DNA of 64,000 nucleotides, from positions 124,001-188,000 of IMG/VR virus record IMGVR_UViG_3300044712_000991; one strand, written 5' to 3'. Each line of letters begins with the position of its first letter. Positions within the stretch are counted from its first letter, which is position 1. Shown piece after piece: positions 36,230 through 47,200 of the stretch. Under the pieces are notes generated by a model. The model did not search any database, was not told where the DNA came from, and worked only from the letters and a program-made list of their open reading frames with translations. Source of the stretch: a virus. A program made the position numbers and the translations under genes.

Positions 36230-36351
36230 CCACCCTCCTCGGGATCAACGATGGGGCGGGTGTGGTACAGCCAGAGCGCCACGCCAGCACAGAAACTGAC
36301 GATGCACCCCAAGGAGAACCCACATGCGAACTCAAACCATGGTCCTGGCAT
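36226..36351 (-). CDS. 41-aa single-span membrane protein
   Basis: TAATG junction with the upstream gene, ATGA overlap downstream. MPGPWFEFACGFSLGCIVSF then CAGVALWLYHTR is one span; acidic end (DPEEGG). Function unknown. Confidence 0.55.
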   Translation of the reverse strand: MPGPWFEFACGFSLGCIVSFCAGVALWLYHTRPIVDPEEGG

Positions 36352-37007
36352 TAGTCTGCCCTTTCTGTTGGTGGTGTACTTGTTTTGGGAAAAAGGTTCT
36401 CCATCGCGAGGCACACATCGAGCGCCAACGGATAGGGAATCTTCGCGGAGTCGAACTTGGACATCCCTTGGACTCCCGTGGTAGACCCACGAGGGGCGCG
36501 TACATGGCAGGGGTCTCCGTTGTTGCATGTCGGCTTGAGCACCAAACCCTCGGGGAACCTACCCCACAGGTCGGTGGGCTTCATCACGTGCTTCCCGTAC
36601 TGACACTGCGTGACCGTCCGCCGTTCATACTCATCGAGCCACCCCATCTTCCGCAGTTTGGCTCTCGGGTTCTCGATGATGAAGTACAGGTTGGGATTGG
36701 TCTCCTGGGCGCGTTTGATGATCCACTTCGTGCGCAGGACGAGTTCCTGCCCCAGGATGGCCGTGGCGCTCTTCGGTTGGTTGTCGTGTGTCCAGTTCTT
36801 GGAGATGCTGAGGATGCTGAAGGACTGACATGGGGGTGAGGCGAGAATGATGTCGAACACCCCCCAGTCGTGGGGGTCGAACGTACGGACATCCCTGTGC
36901 TCGGCTGGAAAGCGTTCATCGAGTTCCACGCGCACCACTTCGTGCCCACGGTCTCGAAACGGCTGTGACCACCCTTCTTTGCCTGAAAACAGATCAAGAA
37001 CTCTCAC
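36351..37007 (-). CDS. DNA (cytosine-5) methyltransferase-like protein (GTG start)
   Basis: 218 aa from a GTG preceded by AGGAGG. MRVLDLFSGKEGWSQPFRDR (motif I), DIILASPPCQSFSI (motif IV with PCQ, about 51-64), LYFIIENPRAKLRKMGWL (motif VI-like ENP), then CQYGKHVMKPTDLWG. Keeps the classic PCQ unlike the two PPCT genes nearby, so it is the best candidate for an active enzyme among the three short ones. Confidence 0.75.
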   Translation of the reverse strand: MRVLDLFSGKEGWSQPFRDRGHEVVRVELDERFPAEHRDVRTFDPHDWGVFDIILASPPCQSFSILSISKNWTHDNQPKSATAILGQELVLRTKWIIKRAQETNPNLYFIIENPRAKLRKMGWLDEYERRTVTQCQYGKHVMKPTDLWGRFPEGLVLKPTCNNGDPCHVRAPRGSTTGVQGMSKFDSAKIPYPLALDVCLAMENLFPKTSTPPTERAD

Positions 37008-37032
37008 CCGCCCTCCTTCGTTTTGGTGTACC

Positions 37033-37061
37033 AATATACACAAAGGAAGAGCGAAAGTCAA
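37033..37061 (-). promoter_or_regulatory. Sigma70-type promoter
   Basis: TTGACT, 17 bp, TATATT, upstream of the PCQ-type methyltransferase. Confidence 0.8.
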
Positions 37062-37064
37062 GTC

Positions 37065-37445
37065 CTAACTGCGGGCGCGAACGGCACTCAAATTAACTTT
37101 GGAAGGATAGGAGGATGGGAGGATATCCGTGGACAACCATGCGACATGCACGAGGTTCTTCACCGTGAACAGTCCCTGCTGACCATCAAGGAACTCCACA
37201 ACGAACAGCGAGTCGCTCTTGCGGGGAACAATGTAGTTCTCAGCGTGCTTATACCGCCACCAGTGGTGCATGGCGGTTCCTGGAGCGTAGAGGTGCTTTA
37301 CCTGCCCAATGCTGCGCAGGTAGTGCATATTCTGAGATACACGCCCCACACTCGTGGATACCACGAGCACATGCGATCCCTCAAGGATGGGGAGGTTCGG
37401 AATGGAGCCATAGGTCAACCCCTTATGTTTGAATACAATGCTCAT
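37065..37445 (-). CDS. Unknown 126-aa protein, leaderless
   Basis: MSIVFKHKGLTYGSIPNLPI, GSHVLVVSTSVGRVSQNMHY, VKHLYAPGTAMHHWWRYKHA, then VEFLDGQQGLFTVKNLV: a beta-rich single domain. The ATG lies 5 bases past the -10 box of the promoter at 37451, so the transcript should begin at or next to the start codon. Not recognised. Confidence 0.6.
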   Translation of the reverse strand: MSIVFKHKGLTYGSIPNLPILEGSHVLVVSTSVGRVSQNMHYLRSIGQVKHLYAPGTAMHHWWRYKHAENYIVPRKSDSLFVVEFLDGQQGLFTVKNLVHVAWLSTDILPSSYPSKVNLSAVRARS

Positions 37446-37450
37446 ACGCC

Positions 37451-37479
37451 AATATACACAAAATTAGTGTGGAATGCAA
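37451..37479 (-). promoter_or_regulatory. Sigma70-type promoter, leaderless gene
   Basis: TTGCAT, 17 bp, TATATT. The predicted transcription start coincides with the ATG at 37445. Confidence 0.7.
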
Positions 37480-37480
37480 A

Positions 37481-40400
37481 TCACTGGTCGTAACTTGACA
37501 GGACATCCCGCCAAAACTCCAAGCTCGCCGCATCGTTGAGATAGTACTGCTTGTACTTCAGGACATCACTCACGAGCGCCTCTAGTTCCGCAAGCCCCTT
37601 CGCCAGATGGTCTCCGATTATCATCTGTACTTGTGTGTCGGACATCGCATCGTATTCGTCGCTGTAGTTACGAAGGTCTGCCACCATCGCTTCCACCCAC
37701 TTCTGGGGGTCGGCCTTTACAAGATATGAGTCGATATCATCCATGTTCGGTAGTTCGAAGAGCGTGCTCGCATCAATGGCGAACATCAGCCATCCACCCG
37801 ACCGACCCTCGACGGTCATGCCCTTGAACCACGGCTTATCGCCATAGTCCATCTTGATATCCTCAAGATACTGCTCTGCCTGGTAGCCCATGAAGCGGTC
37901 AATCTGCTCTGCACTGAGTTTCCGCTGGATGCTCTTCGGAATCTTCAACTGATAGACCTTGATGTTCACCGCAATCCCCGAGCCCCCATGGTTGTACCCT
38001 CGGTAGTACCTGTCCACAAACTGCTGAACTTGTTTCAAGGCCTCCACGGGATCAACTGGCATGTGCTCCAAGCCCTCGGCGTGGGTCTTCAGGCTCGCGA
38101 GCACACCGGGGTCTCCCGTGTGGCGCTCCCAGAAGTCCATGCTTTCCACCTCATCGATGTACCCCTGGAAGTACGTCTGCACCTGATACTCTAGTTCATT
38201 CAGTTCGGTCACGGCGAACCTCAAGGCCCCCTCGACCTCCTGGAGGATTTTGTGTTCGGGGGGCACACGTTCTGCCCCTAGTTCCTGCCGGAGTAGATAG
38301 GTGTAGGTGTGCAGGAAGTCATCGAAGGACATCGTGAAGTTATCCTCCGTGGTCTGAAGGGGTACACCCTTGTAGAGTTCGTTATCATCCACCTCAACCA
38401 TCAGCCATCCATCGGAGCGCCCAACGAAGGCCGCCCCCTGATACCACGGAGCCTCCCCCATAAACTGATCCAAGTTGTCTCGCGTAGCAATAGCGAACGA
38501 CCGTAGCGCGGCCTCTATTGTGTCCCCAGACAACCGTTCACGGACTATCTCGGGGATGTTCATCCGTGGGAGTTTCACATTGAACGCCACGCCCTTGGCT
38601 CCACTTTCATCCACACGGTAGTGCTTGAGCATGAACTCTTTCCACGCATCGTACAACTTACGCGCATCTTCGACCTCCATGATGTCCAACCCCTCTGCGA
38701 CCGTACGGAGTCCACCGAACTTCAGCCCCTCCTGTGCCTCGGGGGGCAGGAGAGCCTTCTGCGAACGGGTGTCCGTCGTGGGGGTGTCAGGTGGCATGGA
38801 GATGGCCAGTGGCTCCTCCCGCTCCTCCTCCACCCCCATTGGTGTCTGACGGACATCAGCGTTGACGAGCAAGAACGGACCGTACCTCCGACTGACAGAC
38901 CACGGTCCCGTGGAGTTCAAGTACTGTCCATCCTTCTGTGGGAGGAGCGCCTTCACGGCCTTCGGTCCGTTGCCTGTCCACGCGCCACGGAAACGAATGA
39001 AGCGTGCACCCCGCCTGTCCTGTGCGGAGTGCAGAAGCCTGTCGATGCGGATGAGGCTGTTGTTGGTCTGCCATATCTGCCCGGGGCGAACTGCTCTGCG
39101 GAACTCCTCCCATGTGTACTCCCCCTGATGTACAGGAGTGGCCGCTACGACCGTCTGTGTGAGCCCTCCACGGCGAGCCTTCGGAGCGTACCCCAAGAGC
39201 CTCCAGTGGAAGACCTCCCCTGTGTCACGCCGTGTGAAGACCCCACTCTGCCGTAGGCGGGGGTTGTCCGCACGCTTGAAGCGTTCGATGTCCCGCTTGA
39301 GTTCCGCCAAACGCTGTGGATCGTTCTCCAGGCGGTATCCTGGGCGATGACTGATAGACCACCGTACGCGCACCCCATCCACTACGAGTTCCCCCTCATC
39401 GGGCAATCCATCAGCCTTGTAGTCCTCTAGGGCATCCGCTGTGGTTGACAACCGGAGGGAGGACATGGACAGCAGTTCATCCCTGATGTTCTTCAAGTCT
39501 GCATCTGTGGTATGCGCGACCACCGTACTCAGCGCACGGAAAGTCTCATCCGTGGCATCCTCGGGTATCTCACGCATTATCAAGTTCGCCAAAGCCTCTG
39601 CCTCTACAGGTGTAACCTCGCCCCAAATGGATGTGTGGACATCGAAGAGCACATGTTCGGCCTCCGAGTCCTCATCGTCAAGATCGCTGCCGTAGAGTGT
39701 GACATTCAACGGCGGTTGTCCGCCACGATGCTCGATGAAACACCGGAGTCCTGTCTCGGGGCTGAACTCGTTGTACGCTACGGGCTCCACGATGTTCTTG
39801 CGCATGTGCTCCAAGCCCTCAGCCTCCGCGTGCAGCGCGGCCTCGAAGGTGGGCATGGTGAACGGAGCCTCTGGGTCTTGTATGAGAGGGAGAACATCCG
39901 TGAGCCGTAGCGACTCCACGTAGGCCAAGAACTGTGTGAGGCTCTCCGTGAAATCCTGTGGATCAGCCCCTTGGTGTGTGCGAACCAACTGCTTAATCCG
40001 CAGGAACAACCACCACACCAGCACCGTTCCCTGATGGAACGTCAAGATGTTCGATATGTTTGTAACCACCTCTTCGTCGTACGTCGTGTGATTGGCATTC
40101 ACAGATACTGTGATACGCAGAACATCCCCCTCATCTGTTGCATCTCCATCATCCGCCAAACGAAGTTCAATACCGTCCCGCGAGTAGTGGGCGCTGTGTA
40201 GAGCGAGGTCACTGATACCCTGCTCCTCCTGTTCCTCCTGCTCGTTCACCACATCCAAACCCTCAGCGAATGTGAAGAGCCTGGAGGCCATCACGACCGA
40301 CCGCATGTCCTTCCTCAGGGTGAGCGGGAAGTCCGTAGCTTGGAGCGTATTGGACTGCGTGGGAGTCTTCAGCGAGTTGTCTGCCGTACGCCACTGCACG

Positions 40401-40714
40401 CCCTCCATCACGAGCTTGTTGTTGTCCTGCCCCGTGAACTTGAACGCGGGCAGGAGGTGCATGAACGTTCCGTTCTGTGCCTGCCATACCTGTCCCACAC
40501 GGGCCGCCTGGGTGAAGTCCGACATCGTGTTCGCCATCACAGGAGGACCATCCTCCACATGCTCGTTCGGGCTCTGTTGTGGGGCTGTGGGAGGCGTGCT
40601 AGGAGCGGGCGTGGGTGTGACCGCCGTGGGAGGTGCCATACCAAGATCGGCCTCCACAGTGAAACCAACGGGTGGAAGGTAGGGGAAGAATATGTGTGTC
40701 CACGGAGAGTTCAT
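37481..40714 (-). CDS. Giant virion-type multi-domain protein 1 (1077 aa)
   Basis: String of small domains split by AEGL-type sites near residues 151 (LFTFAEGLDVV), 299 (AEAEGLEHM), 674 (RTVAEGLDIM) and 879 (KTHAEGLEHM), plus a TADAL variant near 432. Two copies of a GQ(V/I)W domain (FTQAARVGQVWQAQNGT; FRRAVRPGQIWQTNNS). Two copies of a domain with PWYQGAAFVGRSDGWLMVEV and PWFKGMTVEGRSGGWLMFAI lie after sites 674 and 879. Begins 6 bases after the stop of the 1184-aa gene, so probably co-translated with it. I infer a polyprotein cut by the prohead protease; no catalytic domain recognised. Confidence 0.75.
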   Translation of the reverse strand: MNSPWTHIFFPYLPPVGFTVEADLGMAPPTAVTPTPAPSTPPTAPQQSPNEHVEDGPPVMANTMSDFTQAARVGQVWQAQNGTFMHLLPAFKFTGQDNNKLVMEGVQWRTADNSLKTPTQSNTLQATDFPLTLRKDMRSVVMASRLFTFAEGLDVVNEQEEQEEQGISDLALHSAHYSRDGIELRLADDGDATDEGDVLRITVSVNANHTTYDEEVVTNISNILTFHQGTVLVWWLFLRIKQLVRTHQGADPQDFTESLTQFLAYVESLRLTDVLPLIQDPEAPFTMPTFEAALHAEAEGLEHMRKNIVEPVAYNEFSPETGLRCFIEHRGGQPPLNVTLYGSDLDDEDSEAEHVLFDVHTSIWGEVTPVEAEALANLIMREIPEDATDETFRALSTVVAHTTDADLKNIRDELLSMSSLRLSTTADALEDYKADGLPDEGELVVDGVRVRWSISHRPGYRLENDPQRLAELKRDIERFKRADNPRLRQSGVFTRRDTGEVFHWRLLGYAPKARRGGLTQTVVAATPVHQGEYTWEEFRRAVRPGQIWQTNNSLIRIDRLLHSAQDRRGARFIRFRGAWTGNGPKAVKALLPQKDGQYLNSTGPWSVSRRYGPFLLVNADVRQTPMGVEEEREEPLAISMPPDTPTTDTRSQKALLPPEAQEGLKFGGLRTVAEGLDIMEVEDARKLYDAWKEFMLKHYRVDESGAKGVAFNVKLPRMNIPEIVRERLSGDTIEAALRSFAIATRDNLDQFMGEAPWYQGAAFVGRSDGWLMVEVDDNELYKGVPLQTTEDNFTMSFDDFLHTYTYLLRQELGAERVPPEHKILQEVEGALRFAVTELNELEYQVQTYFQGYIDEVESMDFWERHTGDPGVLASLKTHAEGLEHMPVDPVEALKQVQQFVDRYYRGYNHGGSGIAVNIKVYQLKIPKSIQRKLSAEQIDRFMGYQAEQYLEDIKMDYGDKPWFKGMTVEGRSGGWLMFAIDASTLFELPNMDDIDSYLVKADPQKWVEAMVADLRNYSDEYDAMSDTQVQMIIGDHLAKGLAELEALVSDVLKYKQYYLNDAASLEFWRDVLSSYDQ

Positions 40715-40720
40715 ACGGAC

Positions 40721-43700
40721 CTATGCCTTTTCTTCTTGCGTACGCTCATGATCGAGCACCAACTGAGGGATGAACGCCGTGACAAACCGTACATCCGACC
40801 ACCTGTCTGCCATGGGGCGGGCACTCCCATCGTACCCGCTCTGGGCGAACAGGGTGTCCTTGTCGTACCCGAACTTCCCGTGCACATGCCCCAGCACGGG
40901 GTCGGTATCCAAAATATGAACGAAGCGAGTCACTTTTTTACCTGCAAGCGGTCCCTGTCCCTCCCGCACGAACGACCATATCTGCCCGGGGCGTGCGTAC
41001 TGGAAGAAGGTATTCGGATCGCACTGCTTGTTCTGCAAGTACGCGTGCCAATCGGACTCCACCTGCAACTCGTGCGACTGCGATTGCGGCAGCAGAAGCG
41101 CTTGCGACTGTGAAGCGGTAGTGGTGTGCGACACTACAGCATCCCACGCTTCGCTCGCTGGACCCTCGTAGATGATCTGGAAGTTCTCCACGCGTATACG
41201 GGGTTGGGTGCTGATAGTCCACTTCTCAATGGCCACATTGTCATTGGGCTTCCGATTGGTCTCAAGGTACTCCCTGAGCCACTCCCGTGTGGCGGCGGTC
41301 AGATACAGGAAGCTCACATTGTTGAACGATACCCTCATCCAACCCTTGAGGAGCAGGAAGATGTACCCACTCTCGGAGAACCGCCCGAACTCCTCCGTGT
41401 AATGCATGTGCGCAATCTCATCAGCTTCCATGTCGTGCGAGTGAGCGACCTCTACTGTTTCGCCCTTGTCAGACACCCAGGCTGAGGGGTCCATCTCGTA
41501 CGAGGTGGTCGTGAGGCTTCCTCGACGTGCTTGCTGTCGCTCGTGAAACTCATCGTACAGCGCGTTCGCCTTAGCCACCTCGGCCTCGACCTTGCTCTCA
41601 TCCCACGGCATCATCTCCGATGGTGTAAGAGTCTGGTCTGTAGTTGTGCCTGCCGTGAAGTCGGGGTTGTCCTGAAAGTGCACCCTATAGAGGACACCCT
41701 CGTCGGGCAACCTACAGGTCTCGTTGATTTTTTTGAGTTTTATCTTCTGGGTTCTTCCACGATATACGCGCATGATCTCCCCAGGCATACCTGCATAGAA
41801 CTTAGTGTGCCATGGGTATGGCCAGTGCTCCGCCGAGGCGCTCACATTGAGCATCACCTTCTGTCCCAACTGAAACTCTCCCGACATATCCGAGAGGAGT
41901 TCTCCCCGCGCACTCAGATCACTCTCGAACACCACATGCTCGGGACATACCTCATCCCCACCATCGAGGCACATCCACCCCTGCCACACAGGTTCATGGC
42001 AAATAGCGCACGATGAGGCAGCCGCACCATCATCCCCAGGATCAACGGTCTCTAGGTCAAACTCTATCCACTGCGCCCCATGCTGATCGGTCCCGCTCTT
42101 GCGTGAGATGCCCTGAATGTTATGGAGCACGATCTCATCGGGGAACACATCGGGCTCCTCCTGCATGGTGTCCAGACCCTCAGCAGTCTTGGGGAACCGT
42201 AGATCAAGCGCGGTCTTTCTAGATGTCTGCCACACAGCACTCGATGGATTCTCTCCTTCGAACTCCTGCATGAAAACCGCGTTGTCTACGAACAAGAACT
42301 GCCTGGTGTTTTTCAAATCTTGAAGCATATACCCCAACCGTTGTCCGTAATCATGTAGCACCCGCTCATACTTCTCGGGTGACAACTTCGAGAGCATTCT
42401 CGGTCGCACGGAGTCAAAGAATCTCACAGTCACATCCATCGGGGGTTCCACGTAGGACAACATTTCCTCTAGTGTTCCCTTACTCACGAACGCGTAGTGC
42501 TTCCCCGTAGCGGTGTGTATGATGTCTGTCATCTGGGACAGCATCTCCGAGGTCTTCTGGAACCCGAGGTTCATCGAGGTCACGACATCCCGCAGTTCCT
42601 CCGTGGGGAGCGCCACCCACCCCGAGGTGCCCTCCTGCTCCTGCCGCCAGTTCTGCACCCACACCGCATCGGGTTCGTCCTTGAAGTACACCCGTTTACC
42701 CCGTGCATCCGTCTGAAGGTAGCCCTTGTAGCCCAGGCGTGAGGCGTTCTGGTCGAACTCGGGGGTCTCCGTTGATCCCGCGCCTCGGAAGGAGTACTGC
42801 CCATCATCGTACGTGAAGAACGACAGGTATTCCGAGGAGGTCTTCTGCATGCCCTCGAAGGTCATCCCCGAGTAGATGTCGGGTCGCAGGTCACGCTCGG
42901 TCTTCGGCTGATCAGGTGGTACGACCTGGGGATTCATGGGAGTCCAGTCAGTGAATGAATACTGGTCAGGATCGGGCTTCTGCCTCGGCTCCGGCCAGTG
43001 GGCTGGGGCGTAGAACATCCGCTCATTGTACGGTGCTTGCTCCGCATCCTCATCCTCCATACGCTTGAGGAGGTACGTCAGAACTTCGTACTCCGAGAGG
43101 CTTGCCCTGTCGAAGGAGAACCACCCGTTGGTCATCACGTACGACAGGTACGTCTCGGGCTGAGGTGGATTGAATTCATCGTTATTTCCATCCCGCTCCA
43201 TCTCCTCCATCACATCCTTGTTGGAGAATATTTCATCCCACGTGAAGAACTCCCCACTCCAGTCGTACATCAACGGTGGCTCATCAAAGTCCTTGTACTC
43301 CGGGAGTTCTACCCCCTGATAGGCGTAGACCATGATGCCCTTTGCGAAGCGCTTGCAGTAGTAGACCTCCTCGAAGTCAGACCCACTACCGTTGTCGGAC
43401 AGGATTTCCCACTCATGGCTCTGAATGTACGACCTGAAGAACTTCCGCATGTGCTTCGCGAGCTCGGCGTTCTTCGCGAACTCATGCTCCTTCTCCAACT
43501 TCCAGAGCTCGTACGCTTTTTCCTTCTGCTCATGGGCTTCCCGCATCTCCTGCGGGGTCATCCCGAGGTACTGATTCTGCCTGAGCGCTCCCGGGCGTTT
43601 CTCCGAGGACTCCACACCTTCATACTCAGGAGGTGCCTCAAACTCAGGGTGCTCGGACTCCATGGCGAGCATCTTCGCCTTCCAGTCCGCATGCGCAGGA

Positions 43701-44275
43701 TCGATTTCATCTAGGAGTTCCCCCAAGTGCTTCAGGGGACCCTCGTGGGGTTCCCCGAGGTAGAGTTCGACCTGTCCCTCGTAACTGATGCTCATGGAGG
43801 TCGGTAAGACCCACGTCTTGCCCCCCACTTCGATGAAGATAGTCCCATTGCGAGACCCCTCGGAGCGGGAGAACCTGTGATACAGCCGACAGTGGATACC
43901 CGCCCAGTTCAGCCACTGCTCAATCTGTTTTGCGGTGGTCACTGAGTTCCATCCGCCCGTACGCAGGACAACCCCATCGTTGGGAGTGAAGTTCACAATG
44001 GGCGTACTGTGGTAGATGACCTGCACACCTATCTCGGGCGTGTAGTCCACCTGTATGTTCTGCGCGGAGAGCCCTGCGGGGTAACTCGTTTTGCGCTGGA
44101 TGCGCACCCTGCTCCTGAAGGTATCCCGCTGCTGTGTATCGAGGTTCACCACATCGAAGAACGTACTGAACACCTTCTGAAAGATGGGGTGTGTCCCCAT
44201 CATAGGATCGAGCGCTTGGAGACCTTCGGCGTACGCACGAAGACCCGAGGTTGCTATGAACTTCAAATTATCCAC
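40721..44275 (-). CDS. Giant virion-type multi-domain protein 2 (1184 aa, GTG start)
   Basis: GTG overlaps the stop of the 2495-aa gene by 8 bases with GGGAGC upstream; a longer frame would intrude into that gene. It opens MDNLKFIATSGLRAYAE|GLQ, a 17-residue leader ending in the AE(G)L site, much like a T4 capsid-targeting sequence. A second site is near 699 (FPKTAEGLDTM). Other parts: a zinc-knuckle CAICHEPVWQGWMCLDGG..VCPEH (about 755-780), a domain ending RQFLFVDNAVFMQEF also found in the giant protein 4, and a C-terminal RPGQIWSFVREGQG domain. Catalytic function not seen. Confidence 0.75.
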   Translation of the reverse strand: MDNLKFIATSGLRAYAEGLQALDPMMGTHPIFQKVFSTFFDVVNLDTQQRDTFRSRVRIQRKTSYPAGLSAQNIQVDYTPEIGVQVIYHSTPIVNFTPNDGVVLRTGGWNSVTTAKQIEQWLNWAGIHCRLYHRFSRSEGSRNGTIFIEVGGKTWVLPTSMSISYEGQVELYLGEPHEGPLKHLGELLDEIDPAHADWKAKMLAMESEHPEFEAPPEYEGVESSEKRPGALRQNQYLGMTPQEMREAHEQKEKAYELWKLEKEHEFAKNAELAKHMRKFFRSYIQSHEWEILSDNGSGSDFEEVYYCKRFAKGIMVYAYQGVELPEYKDFDEPPLMYDWSGEFFTWDEIFSNKDVMEEMERDGNNDEFNPPQPETYLSYVMTNGWFSFDRASLSEYEVLTYLLKRMEDEDAEQAPYNERMFYAPAHWPEPRQKPDPDQYSFTDWTPMNPQVVPPDQPKTERDLRPDIYSGMTFEGMQKTSSEYLSFFTYDDGQYSFRGAGSTETPEFDQNASRLGYKGYLQTDARGKRVYFKDEPDAVWVQNWRQEQEGTSGWVALPTEELRDVVTSMNLGFQKTSEMLSQMTDIIHTATGKHYAFVSKGTLEEMLSYVEPPMDVTVRFFDSVRPRMLSKLSPEKYERVLHDYGQRLGYMLQDLKNTRQFLFVDNAVFMQEFEGENPSSAVWQTSRKTALDLRFPKTAEGLDTMQEEPDVFPDEIVLHNIQGISRKSGTDQHGAQWIEFDLETVDPGDDGAAASSCAICHEPVWQGWMCLDGGDEVCPEHVVFESDLSARGELLSDMSGEFQLGQKVMLNVSASAEHWPYPWHTKFYAGMPGEIMRVYRGRTQKIKLKKINETCRLPDEGVLYRVHFQDNPDFTAGTTTDQTLTPSEMMPWDESKVEAEVAKANALYDEFHERQQARRGSLTTTSYEMDPSAWVSDKGETVEVAHSHDMEADEIAHMHYTEEFGRFSESGYIFLLLKGWMRVSFNNVSFLYLTAATREWLREYLETNRKPNDNVAIEKWTISTQPRIRVENFQIIYEGPASEAWDAVVSHTTTASQSQALLLPQSQSHELQVESDWHAYLQNKQCDPNTFFQYARPGQIWSFVREGQGPLAGKKVTRFVHILDTDPVLGHVHGKFGYDKDTLFAQSGYDGSARPMADRWSDVRFVTAFIPQLVLDHERTQEEKA

Positions 44276-47200
44276 GGAAACGCTCCCGGATGTCTTCCAG
44301 TTTCTGTTTGAGTACAGCAGGGGAGAAGGACTCCAAGGGAATGAGCCCCGTGCTTCCCGTTGTTTTCTCTGTGACCACCACGAACGATCCATGGGAGGGC
44401 GTACGCTGTATACCGTTGAAGGTCGCCCCCTCGGCCTCCACGATCGCCCTAAGATTCTCCTCCGCTGCCCCCGCGCCGAGTTCCAGTCCAGCTTGTACAG
44501 CAGGAATGTCTAGCGTTAACAGGGTCTCCCCTGTGGGGGCATACATCGCGAACGTTAAGAGTCCCGATGAGGAGTCAACTCCAATAAGTTGGTAACGCGA
44601 GGCACGCACAACATCCACCGCGTGGGCACCGAACTTATGCATAAATTCTTGGCGTGCATGTGTCTGCACGTACTTCTGCACGGTCTCGAAGAGGGAGCCC
44701 TGTGCGTAGAACTGGAAGAACTGCCCACGGAGCCCACGGTACGCACGCGTACTCGTGGTGTCCATCGTCTCCTGCACGGCCTTGGGAGTCAGCGGTTCGG
44801 TCGTGGTACCCGCCTCAAGCCAGTCCTTGAACTGCTGAATGGTCAGCGCGTGCCCATCGATCGTACCGCCCTGCTGCTCCAGCCAGTCCTTCTCATAGTT
44901 CGAGAGGTACTCCTTGATGGCATCCTCTTCGTTGTGGGTGCCCATGACCACCTTGTGCTCATCGAACCCCCGACCACCCTTGCGCTTCTGGTTCACGACG
45001 TACACGAACTCACTGTCGTGGTGCTCTCCCACGACCACATCGAGCTCATCCTTGTCCTTCCCGCGTACGCCCTTGATGTACCCATAGTCCGAGTGCATCT
45101 CCTGCGACCACTCGTGACCATCCCTGTCCTTCCCACACCGCGTACTCCCCTTGGGGTTCTCGATCACGATATCAAGCCCATGGAGCCGCACATGACCCTT
45201 CTTGTAGTTCCCCGCCTCGATCTGGGCCTCAGAGGGCTCGGTCTCCACATCTTGGTCGGCCACGAGAGAATCCTCGTGCACATCAGCAAACTTGAGCGAT
45301 GTCGTCTTTGTCAGCGTCTCATGTACAACAGGTAGCTCTTCTACAGATGATACACCGTGTGGAACTTCTGGATCATACCATTTCCCCCCGTAATGTAGCA
45401 CCGCATGTGGGCAGAAAAACTCACCCTCCATGGAGTACTTCGCATCCGTTTCGTCCAACCACACAATGTCACCCTCTCCCAACGCATTCTTAGCGGCTTC
45501 TGCCCACACTTCGCACCAACCTGTAGCGATATGCCACGGGGTGGGTCGCGTGTGTACGGGCGTACCCCCCATCTGGGGATACCACCCCTCCTGTTGCATA
45601 CGATCTAGAATTCGCTCAGTAACAGCACGCAAGGTCGTCTCCACGCCCTGCCCGTGCACGAGCGACTTGGGGTCTACCGCACCCGCAGCACGCATCTGAC
45701 GCCGTTTGAGTCCCTCTATGACCGCATCCGCTACCGCCCGCAGTTCATCTACCGTGAAGCCAACAAGATGATACCCGTACTGTGTTTCTTCGTTGAGTGT
45801 CATGTCAGTGTTTTCGTAGTACGTGAAGTACGAATCATCCGCACCTCCCACATCCTCCGTTGCACCCTCATCGAGCAAGTAACGCCCCACGACCTGCCCA
45901 ATGTAATCCGTGATAGACCCCCCGAAATCCAGGTAGTCCTCCAGATCAAAATTGAACTCCTCTCCCTCTTCGTTCTGCCAACCAGAGTCCGAGAAGTCTC
46001 CCGTTTCGGCGCTCTCCGGGGTGGTCTTGGTGTACGAGATACGAACCTTCTTTCCCTGTGTAGCACGCTCGAAGTCCGTACCGTTCATGACATCCAGACC
46101 TTCAGCGAAGGTGAAGAGCGAGGCTCTCCTACGCGGGAGACCACGCTTGGAGCCAAAGAATGTGTTGCTCCTCAGGAGGAACGGTCCCCTTGCCGCGCTT
46201 ACGGTCACCATGGATGACCTCCACGGTATCTCCTGGGGGTTCTGCGCAGTGGCATCACCCCACGCCGCACCCTTGATAGTCACGGTATCCGTAACGTTAT
46301 CTATCGAAAAGGGCACACCGTGTACACCGTTCCACGCGATGACCACCTCAGGATCGAAGATGTACAGCAGGTGGTTACCGACCTCCCACACCTGGCGGGG
46401 GGCGAGTTTGCGCAGGAAGTCCACCCATGTGTAGGTCTGACCCACCTCGGGCTCCACGGTACCCAAGCCTTCGGCGTGCGTACTGAGCGAGCCCTGCTGT
46501 CTGCGCATCCACCGCTTCTTCGTCCGCTCATCCTTGAAGAACGAGTTGCTGATCAGTTTGTACGGGCCACGGTCGAGAATAAGCCCCCTGTACCCACCTG
46601 GAGGTACAACCAAAACCCGCCCTTCCTCTGGTACGGCCAGCCACACCCCCCGAGCTATCTTCACCCGATCACACACCTCTGGCATCGTGAGCGCAGTATC
46701 TGGAGAAAATGGATGTGTTTCATCATCCATGTCGTACGCATCGATAATTGTCCCATTATATATGCATGCGTACATCGCATCGGGGGACTCTACATCCTCC
46801 CACACCTGCCCAGGGCGAAGGCTCTTCAAGAACTCCGCCCACTCGTAGGTCTGACCCTCCTGGAGTGCGTTCTCCATGACCTCCAAGCCCTCAGCGAAAG
46901 TGAAGAGCGAGGTGTTGGTATGGAGTGTCTCGGGTCCCATATCATTATGAATATCCCGTGCATCCCCAGGTAGATCAGTGAAGAACGTGACCCCCAAATC
47001 CTTTTTGAGGTTGTGAAACTCATAGTACTGCAACATGGGATGCCAGAGCACAATAACTGGATCATCGGGCATCATCTGATAAAACGCGTCCGTCCCCACA
47101 TGATAATGCTCTTTGAACTTCGTCATCGACAGCATTTTATCTCGGGGGTACACCCCCTCCACCTCATACTGCTGAATGTAATGATAGTCCTCATCGCTTG

